A stretch of 64,000 nucleotides of DNA from Ischnura elegans (Eukaryota; Arthropoda; Insecta; Odonata; Coenagrionidae), in NCBI RefSeq assembly GCF_921293095.1, contig NC_060249.1, positions 80,115,907-80,179,906 on the forward strand, written 5' to 3'. Shown piece after piece: positions 56,780 through 64,000 of the stretch; the first letter of the stretch is position 1, and each line of letters starts with the position of its first letter. The notes under the pieces were generated by a model. It saw only the letters and a list, made by a program, of their open reading frames with translations. It was not told the origin of the DNA and made no database searches. Made by a program: the position numbers and the translations under genes.

Positions 56780-56933
56780 CATAACCAGTACCACATTGGG
56801 GTAAATGGTGGCACCATTCCAAGCTCACAGCTGACGGTTCAGCTTCACCCGTCGCGAACCAGCCTCGAGTGCCAGCGATGTTTACTGCTTCGGACAGCGA
56901 TCGCCTGAAGACATACTACAGCAGTAAGTATTT
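56780..56933 (+). promoter_or_regulatory. Candidate 5' UTR exon of the GT17 gene
   Basis: A GC-richer stretch ends at the perfect donor GCA|GTAAGTAT (GT at 56934-56935) and would splice to the acceptor TTTTTTTCAG at 58817-58818. Joined, an ATG at 56879 opens a 31-codon uORF (MFTASDSDRLKTYYS...) that stops before the main start. This exon is inferred from splice signals only. Confidence 0.4.
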
Positions 56934-58818
56934 CCTGGTTGATACCTAATCAATGATGGAAACTATGGAATTAACTTTATCTCTTCCTATAAATGTGAGA
57001 AGTAGCTCACTGAATACTTAATATTTTCATCTCACGCTAATCGATATAACGGTAAACAGATAGCTGACGAGCGACTACGCCTCGAATGAATGCAGGGCAG
57101 CCGGAAACCGATGCGTAAGAACTCCAAAGTGCAATTACAATGAATAAATGAAATAATCTTGGAAGCATGAACGTTTTGTACGAGTGTTTATTTTCACTCG
57201 GCAGCACCAATCGTATTGACAAAGCTTGCACCCCATGATCGCCACCCCACAAGGGCGTGGCTGATCAATAATTTTCTCGTGCGTTCTACGCAATGAATTG
57301 TTCATGCGATCATCAATTAATTCACCATTCATAATATAGTGCCTTGAATGATTAATACCGATAACTAGGAATACCCCATGGAGGTTATTGCGTTCACGAA
57401 ATGGTTAACTATGTGTAAGCAATAGTAAAGTCATTTTTCTGGCGTATTAAAGTAACAACGATAAAATAGCTTATTAGTGGAACTCTCTAATTTATATCGT
57501 TTCATTGAGAAATTACCGTTAATGGCGTGAATAAGTAAAAGTGTTCCCATTCTTGAGAGACCGGCTGCTTCACAGTTTTAAGCCTTCGGTGGGATGTTTA
57601 CATTAGATTTCGGCTTCACTCGCAGGCAAAATAGCTGCCAATTTTCTGCGACATAGTTAATAGTAATCATATAATATTTCCCTAATGCGAACGTTATACG
57701 CTCGGAATTAAGTAGATTTGAAAATGCTTGGGGTTAAATCTAACTGTTTCAGTTTTTACCATTACGAAATTAAAATATGCAGGAATCATAGACGATTTGT
57801 ACTTAATTCACAAGTTTATATTTATTCTCCCCGTGAACTTAGGGGAAAAACATCCCACGATCTCTAAAAAAGCTATTTTTATATTACTCTGGGTTGGCGT
57901 GTCAAATTATTGTTGGAGAAATGAAGTAAACTATAGGGTTTTTGCTCCTTAATTTATTCTCTGTATCAATTTCTGCATTAAGTCAAAATAATAAAAATGA
58001 AAAATAAATGCAATGTAATGATCGCATCAGAAGTGTTAGGTATAAGAAAGTGGCATTCAAGGATCGTTATTTCGGGGGAGGGAGGATGTCCTATATGGGA
58101 TATCCTATTGGTATATGCCTCCTTTCCTGTTGGGGACTACCATTAGCAATTCCAAACATAGATTTTCCTCAATGCCTAACGTAACCTCTGTGATAAGAGG
58201 CAACCATTCCATTCATAACACTTCAGGAATATATGTCACATATATTTAAATATGTAAGTGTAGTAAAGCATACATGTCTGAGATTCATGGTATGTCACGG
58301 GCATATCCTCATTCATGATTGAATTTTTTAATTAATTACAACAGACTTTTTACTTTACTTTTCTTTATTTTTCTCATTTCAAGAGGGGGCTGGGCCCCCT
58401 CACCCCTCCCCTGATTTTGGTCCTCTGAGTCATCAAAATCCGAAGAACTTATGGTTATCACCTTAAATATTAGCTCAAAATCTAGCCCACATTGAGGGAG
58501 AGGGGAAGGGATAGAGAGAAAAAAAATGCCCCTGAAGTCTGAGCCTCTGAGATAATTTGGAATAATTGTGTGTGATAGACCCGAATATCACTACTTTGTC
58601 CTGAGACCCTTTTTGACCCTTTACAGAAACTGTACTCTTAAACCCATATTTTGTTATTTCCACATCACTTTAACAATAACATGTGATGGTTTTGAACTAT
58701 ATGTGTCATACATTCATGAATACAGTGGAGTAAAAAATTCATATTATGAGTCAAATGCTATATTTTACATCTTAGTTAACATTAATGCCCTTATCCTCAT
58801 TGGTGTTCTTTTTTTCAG
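56934..58818. other. Probable 5' UTR intron of the GT17 gene
   Basis: AT-rich sequence with no other gene recognised. A C/G-rich patch near 58383-58410 (GAGGGGGCTGGGCCCCCTCA) is a small palindrome of the MITE-end type. Confidence 0.35.
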
Positions 58819-58927
58819 ATAATGGAGTACATAATCAAGGCTACATGCAAGCTATATCATTCATGTAAATAACTGCACTCCCAGCACTTAATATAATTGT
58901 AATAGCAGGTTTTAAAGTGTGAATCTA

Positions 58928-60271
58928 ATGTCATTCAAATTTGATTTTAGACTACTTTTGTTATGCCTTCTTCTACTAGTTCAACTTTTACTAGTGGCCT
59001 TTTATCTCTTGCTAAATGCTCCACCCATCAGCTATACAACATCAGAACCCGAGAGATATCAGGAATATCAGCCTTCAATCAAATTTGTTTCATCTAAACC
59101 TCAAGTTCGGTCTAAAGAAGATACTAAACTCTATGTCAATAAAAGAAAATACAGGTTAGCTCAGGAAACAACAAAAGATTACTTCTCACTAGTGAATGGA
59201 ACATTATGTTTCACTCAAGGGACAGATATTCCATACATGCAACGATTCAATGCAAGAAGAGAGGGAGGAAGATGTGAATGCCATCAAGGTTGGCATGGTA
59301 AAGACTGTGGCCAGCCAGAAGTTATTTGGCGGGCATTCATGGCATCGAGGGAAAAGCTAACTTTGCAACGAAGGGATAAACCAAGGAAAATAATTCATGG
59401 ATTTTCAGTAAATTTAGAAGTAACACTAGCTGAAATTAACCTCAATGAACTCTCTCATGTGGTAGATCTTTTTATTGTGTGTGAGTCAAACTACACTGAA
59501 AGTGGTGAACCAAAGCCGCTTTACTTTTATAATCGCTTGCGGGGAGGACATCTCAAAGAGATACAGCACAAAATTCTGTATGTGTCAATGAATTTCAAGC
59601 AGGAAAGAGGGAAAGCCAATTTCATAGAAATGAGGGAGTATTTGTGGCGGGAAAGTAAATCACTCATTGAAGACTTGAATGGAGATGATCTGTATGTGTC
59701 AATGGCAGTTGATGAGATACCTAATTCAAGGGCTCTTCTTTTTTTTAAACTTTATGATGGTTGGCCTGAGCCAATTGCATTCAGACTGCGTTGGTCTGTT
59801 TTTGGATTCTTCTGGCAGCATCCTCAAAGAACAGCCATCGTTCCAGGAGGTTGTTCCATACAATTACTTGAGGGTGTATACGGTGATAATCCATTTAAAA
59901 TGACGGAAGATGCAAGAGGATATCAAGAGGGTGGAAGTGAACTCCCCAGCCACTATTTGGTCATAGGGGATTTGAATCATTTTGGTGGGTGGTATTGTAA
60001 TTGGTGTTTAGAGCCTAAAGACATTGTTGCGACACTCCAGCAGTCCTCTACAACTGCTAATAGTGTCATCAAGTGGGATAATGTGGGGAGCAAAATTGAT
60101 GTACCTTTTGTTGAAGATCTGATTGGCTCAGGATTATGGTTGGATGGAACAACTCAGTTGCTCCGTAAGAGTCAATCTCGAGATTCATACTTTGCTCCAG
60201 AATATGTGTTAAACAATACTTGGACCTTTGATTTTTTGCTAGTCAATTTCTACAGTAAATTGGATTATTAA
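58928..60271 (+). CDS. Glycosyltransferase family 17 (MGAT3-like beta-1,4-mannosyl-glycoprotein GlcNAc-transferase)
   Basis: In vertebrates MGAT3 adds the bisecting GlcNAc to the core mannose of N-glycans in the Golgi. This 447-residue protein has a short N-terminal tail, a signal anchor (about residues 8-31, LLLLCLLLLVQLLLVAFYLL), a stem, and a Cys-rich EGF-like segment (CFTQGTDIP ... CECHQGWHGKDCG, about 94-128). The GT17 domain (about 155-435) carries VVDLFIVCESNYTESGEPKP, LYVSMAVDEIPNSRALLFFK, LYDGWPEPIAFRLRW, GFFWQHP and HFGGWYCNWCLEPKDI. The acidic motif is VDEIP where vertebrate MGAT3 has DADEIP. The whole protein lies in one exon. An in-frame TAA at 58913 fixes ATG 58928 as the start. 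It looks intact. Vertebrate MGAT3 is about 530 residues, mostly longer in the stem. The exact acceptor specificity in arthropods is uncertain. Confidence 0.92.
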   Translation: MSFKFDFRLLLLCLLLLVQLLLVAFYLLLNAPPISYTTSEPERYQEYQPSIKFVSSKPQVRSKEDTKLYVNKRKYRLAQETTKDYFSLVNGTLCFTQGTDIPYMQRFNARREGGRCECHQGWHGKDCGQPEVIWRAFMASREKLTLQRRDKPRKIIHGFSVNLEVTLAEINLNELSHVVDLFIVCESNYTESGEPKPLYFYNRLRGGHLKEIQHKILYVSMNFKQERGKANFIEMREYLWRESKSLIEDLNGDDLYVSMAVDEIPNSRALLFFKLYDGWPEPIAFRLRWSVFGFFWQHPQRTAIVPGGCSIQLLEGVYGDNPFKMTEDARGYQEGGSELPSHYLVIGDLNHFGGWYCNWCLEPKDIVATLQQSSTTANSVIKWDNVGSKIDVPFVEDLIGSGLWLDGTTQLLRKSQSRDSYFAPEYVLNNTWTFDFLLVNFYSKLDY

Positions 60272-60412
60272 ATTATGGCCAAATTTGAGCTTCCTGACTG
60301 TGATAAAAATGATGGCCTGTGATAAATCACCACATAATCTTAATGATGTTATTTGTGGTTGCATTTGATACTTTGAATGGTTTATCATGTATGTATAGTT
60401 CAGGTAACTGGA

Positions 60413-60418
60413 AATAAA
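60413..60418 (+). terminator. Polyadenylation signal of the GT17 gene
   Basis: AATAAA lies 142 bp after the stop codon at 60271. It is the first such signal downstream, giving a short 3' UTR. Confidence 0.6.
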
Positions 60419-60797
60419 CTCATTCAACTTTTCAATGAGATTGGGACTTCTTACTTCTTTCAAAACATTTGAAAGGCCTACTTTTCTACTTCTCTTTTGT
60501 TTGGATTAACACTTGTGTGGACACAGTTCCTGATGTTCTTCGTCATTTTTTATATGTCCCTAGAACTCATCAATTAGTCCTCTATGGGGTATTTTTCCTT
60601 AATTTTTTCCGCCATTATATTCCTCATATAATAGATATGTTTTATGACATATGGCCTATCCACCCATTGGAACCTCTCCAGGGTTTCCACTCCAACTACA
60701 TTATAAAATTCACGTTTTTTTCCAGGTTTTCACGGTCTTAATGTCATGAAATTCATGGTCTCCAGATAAGGCATTTTAGGCAGAAATATTGATAATA
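60419..60797. other. No gene recognised
   Basis: AT-rich DNA between the GT17 polyadenylation signal and a Tigger derivative. Confidence 0.35.
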
Positions 60798-61449
60798 CAG
60801 TAGATTCCGTTTAATGGGTCCACCGGTTACTTGGGGCAGTTCTTGAAGAACGGAACCCAATAGAGGAATATCCCAGAGTATTCTCCGCTTAATTGGGACA
60901 GCATGCCGCTTTATTGGGCCATGAGTCGGCGACATAGACTCTATACTCACGATGAAATTAAAATTTTCAGAATACTATTTTTTTATATTTTTATTCTTTG
61001 ATTTACTCTTATTTTTCACAATTGTTCCTAATCTTGCCCTATTTTGAAAGCTCTTGTTGCCATACTATTCGCAAGAGGATAGGACTTTTCTTTAATAGGA
61101 CTTATTAAAAGACATTCATTCAGTGTCGCCCGAGGCTGTGAAAAATATTTCTAACTATTTTAACTAAATTGTTATTTTAACTATATTAACTAAATTGTTA
61201 TAATTCTTAAAAATGATAATAAATTAACTAAACTCGCTGATTTATTAATCACATTTTTTCATAAAGAATGTTTATAATGGAACATAGTTTAACAAACTTA
61301 TGTTCCATTATAAACATTCTTTAGTCTTCTTTCTACCATTTCAAAGTTTTTTATGCCCATATACAAGAGAGTTCGCCTAATTGGGGCAGCCGCTTAATTG
61401 GGGCAAAGTGCACAAGTACCAATATGTCCCAATTAACCGGAATCTACTG
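60798..61449. mobile_element. Non-autonomous Tigger derivative
   Basis: Shares both ends and sub-terminal sequence with the 2.78-kb Tigger at 50468-53248: CAGTAGATTCCGTTTAATGG, GCATGCCGCTTTATTGGGCC and GGGGCAGCCGCTTAATTGGG. It is flanked by TA (60796-60797 and 61450-61451). At 652 bp it lacks the transposase; the internal join is near 61065. Its right half still resembles the right half of the long element (AAAGACATTCATTCAGTGTCGC versus AATGACATTCATCCAGCATCGC, spelled out only in part). Confidence 0.9.
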
Positions 61450-61949
61450 TATAACAATCATCAGCCGCACGTTAACTAAAAATGTAACAAAAGCAACAGA
61501 TGCCTTGAATGCAAACGCAGCAATGAAAGTGCTATCTCTCATGACGTCACCTATCGTTAGCAAAATTCAGGTCCGGCTAAAGGGTGCGAGTGGGAAAATG
61601 GAGAGTGCAGTGCAAGGTGGCAGGGAAGTGAAGAAGGGCCTGATTTTTTGCCAGGGTTATTAATGTCTTCCAATCACAGTCTTAAGGTCAATGTGCTGTC
61701 ATGGCACACGGACCAATACATAGTTGCGCTTCGAATACAAGTGTGCAGATAAATGCGTGGACATTGCCTGCACGTGAATGACCTTGAAACATGATTGAAA
61801 TATCAATTTTTATTTTAATCTGTCTATCGCAGTTCTACAATCAAGTTTGAGAGATTTCTAAGGTTTTACGACGAAATTCACGGCTATTTCCTGGTTTTTT
61901 TCATGGTAGACGAAATTCACGGTTGAGTGGGAACCCTGCTCTCAAAGCA
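61450..61949. other. No gene recognised
   Basis: Short open frame 61424-61663 starts inside the Tigger end and has no family resemblance. Nothing else supported. Confidence 0.35.
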
Positions 61950-62225
61950 TATGGTGCTCCACTGTCCTCTTCCTTCTCCTAATCTTTATTATTCCTCGTA
62001 TCTCACCCTATCCATTCATTTTATCTTAAAGCACTGGCTGCCATCACCAGATCTTGAAGGCTTCTTTTATTTTCTGTTTAGCTTTTCCAAAGCTCCATGT
62101 TTTTGACCGATAGAGTGCCACTGCCCAGACGTATGTTCTCCCTTTTTTCCTTATCTCCATTCTAATGCTCTAGGAGCAGAGTAGAATCCTTTGTGCCATG
62201 AATGTCGTTTTAGCTTGGGCCATAT
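61950..62225 (-). pseudogene. Antisense RTE-like LINE reverse transcriptase fragment
   Basis: The minus strand reads KREKTYVWAVALYRSKTWSF, then GKAKQKIKEAFKIW. It matches the block IRTYIWSMLLYGSEAWTMTA, EKARIEAFEMWCYRRM of the LINE at 3.25-6.55 kb, just C-terminal to the RT core. Stops interrupt it. Confidence 0.65.
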
Positions 62226-62313
62226 GATGTTTCATTTCCACTATGCTCATCAACTATGATAGTGAGTGCTAAAGAAATTTTTATATCTCAAGGCCAGTTT
62301 ATAGAAAATATTA

Positions 62314-62879
62314 CAGTGGAACCTCGTTAAAGCGAGTACGGGCTATAGCGAGACCCCCGCTATTACGAGAGATAGCCGATGCACCGTCAATTGATCCTAT
62401 AAAAAGCATGTTAAAAATTTCGTTTTTACGAGGCCCTTTTGGTGTTGGCTCTCGCCATAGCGAGGGTTTCACCGCCGGAAAAACTTACACCAAGACTCCT
62501 TAATCTCTGTAATTGCTAGCGATCTGCTAGAAATGAAGTTAATGGAGTAATCAGTCTCAAATTTATGTGGTAAACTGTCGTTTGATAAATGTAGTTAATT
62601 TTGGTGAAAATATTGCGGCATTAGCATTCGCGAATGCTTGATCTTCTTTTGTTTACCATACCATATAGCATACCCGCACGTCCATGAGTTGCATGAATAG
62701 AAAGCATTTGATGGAACAGACCATGGCCAAAAAAACACCAAACAAGTCTAAGCGAGAAAATAAAGGAGTAATATGAGGTATATTGGCTATTATTTACACC
62801 ACCTCCGGTAAAGCGACAATTCGCTATAGCGAGTGTTTATTGGTGCACCGTGGGGTGTCGTTTTATCGAGGTTGCACTG
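62314..62879. mobile_element. Tigger/pogo-type MITE with TA duplication
   Basis: The ends are CAGTGGAACCTCGTTAAAGC and the complement of CAGTGCAACCTCGATAAAAC, flanked by TA (62312-62313 and 62880-62881). Sub-terminal TATAGCGAG words occur at both ends. 566 bp, non-coding, and a different family from the CAGTAGATTCC Tigger. Confidence 0.85.
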
Positions 62880-62881
62880 TA

Positions 62882-64000
62882 GCTATAAATAAGTTGTACA
62901 GAGGATTCAGCCTGAAATTCCAGTGTCTGCATGACAATGGTGGCATTCATAAAAAAATTCCGTGGAAGTTGGTGACGTTAGCATAAAAATTGGTGCGGAG
63001 TTTGGTCGATTTTAAATACACTGAAAAATTAGCATGAAACTATGGAACGTACTGTGTCATATTCAATTGTTTTTTGTGCTTTGCAACTATGTTTTGTTAG
63101 TTCTAACCATGAATCATGGAAGAAGACTCCTCAGAATGAAAAATAATGTTGACTTAATATGGAATTGAGAATTAAAATCCAGAAAAGAAATCAATGCAGT
63201 GAAGAAACAATTGCGTATGAGCACTTTCCACCCCATTTCTCTTCTCTCAGTTGTACCTTGAAAATGATGTAGTAACATCGAAACTCGAGTCGAATTAAAT
63301 TTTATTTTTGTGGAAAATTGCAAGTCAGTGTTTCATTATGAATCAATTCCACTCCATCTCGCTTGATTCTTCGAATTTTATAAGAAACAATTCCATTTCA
63401 ATACCTTATTTTCAGCAGTTTGCTTTAATACTTCCACATAAGAATGAGAGTTTTCCTTCTATTTTACCCACAATTTTATTTATCATGTCTAGTGACATGG
63501 TTTAGCCATCGGGTCCTCTCTCGAGTAAGTGCTCCAAAGTGTCTTTTCATCTCATATTCTTCAGTATGCCTATGTTTACCCTAATCATTCATTTAATCTT
63601 AAATGGTGTTTGCTTTTGTATTCTAAAAACTCAAAGTTATACTTCAAAAAGGAATTTTCCCTTAAAATTTATCTTCCTTTTTTAAGGTACCAGTGGGTAC
63701 TTTTTTCAATTCCCTCATATTCTGCATCCAAAACTTTCTCCTACAAACCCATAAAACTCCCCTATCCCAAACTCTATGATCTCAGTACATACAATGGATG
63801 AATCTGGTCGAATATTTTTTTATAAAGGCTTCTCAACCTATTGAACACATAATGTAAGGTAAATTGCCAAGCAAAAATAGTTCAATATGTTTATACTAAA
63901 CTATTCCACCAGAATAAATTTTAAGCAACTTATTGCCTTCTGGGTAATTTTAAATTATACAAATCTGAAATAAATAACTGATTTTTTTTAAATATACATA
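62882..64000. other. No gene recognised; Penelope-type end at 63257
   Basis: AT-rich DNA to the window end. It contains one hammerhead-like motif (listed separately) and open frames without family resemblance (for example 63308-63505 and 63529-63801). Confidence 0.35.
63257..63291 (+). ncRNA. Hammerhead-like core, Penelope subfamily 2
   Basis: CTTGAAAAT, a 5-bp stem GATGT/ACATC with AGTA loop, GAAAC, then TCGAGTC. Downstream sequence (TTTTTGTGGAAAATTGCAAG and TCAGTGTTT) is related to the right arm at 54.6 kb, so both belong to one subfamily. The core differs from CUGANGA at C3 and G8, like its relative. Confidence 0.4.

Overview
This is eukaryotic, AT-rich, intron-bearing DNA from an animal, most likely an arthropod (probably an insect). 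Three conserved host genes are recognisable: IFT57, the 3' half of ALG7/DPAGT1, and a GT17 (MGAT3-like) glycosyltransferase. Around them lies a dense, mostly decayed mix of RTE-like LINEs, Penelope-like elements, piggyBac, Tigger/pogo, hAT-type MITEs and tRNA-derived SINEs typical of large arthropod genomes. The species cannot be named from the sequence.

Layout. 1-30 kb holds no convincing host gene. It carries a possible copia-like fragment (about 0.3-0.7 kb), scraps of LINE 3' ends, a nearly full-length but broken RTE-like LINE (3.25-6.55 kb, +), two copies of one SINE in opposite orientation (12.4 and 15.2 kb), several nested MITEs (8.9, 10.8, 13.5, 17.1, 19.2, 21.4, 23.3 kb), a Penelope-type terminal repeat (19.6 kb), a 250-bp tandem duplication (24.7-25.2 kb), and a piggyBac element with a broken transposase (27.1-30.3 kb, +).

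30.9-42.9 kb (-) is IFT57, an intraflagellar transport gene. Eight coding exons splice in frame to 428 codons, close to the vertebrate length. Its introns are swollen by a second, older piggyBac (37.06-40.61 kb), a Penelope-like element with inverted terminal repeats (34.07-35.15 kb), a TIR transposon and a SINE. A cluster of CGAT motifs and two large palindromes lie just upstream.

47.1-53.6 kb (-) holds the last three coding exons of ALG7/DPAGT1, the first enzyme of the dolichol-linked N-glycan pathway. A dead Tigger element sits in one intron. The 5' exons were not found, so they probably lie beyond the window. 56.8-60.4 kb (+) holds a GT17 gene with its whole catalytic protein in one exon; it acts on N-glycans in the Golgi. 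The two neighbours therefore both belong to N-glycosylation, at its start (ER) and during late branching. The remaining DNA to 64 kb is a non-autonomous Tigger derivative, a second TA-flanked MITE, an antisense LINE fragment and a Penelope end.

The most interesting non-gene signal is a recurring hammerhead-ribozyme-like core at Penelope-type ends in at least four places. One copy keeps nearly all core nucleotides.
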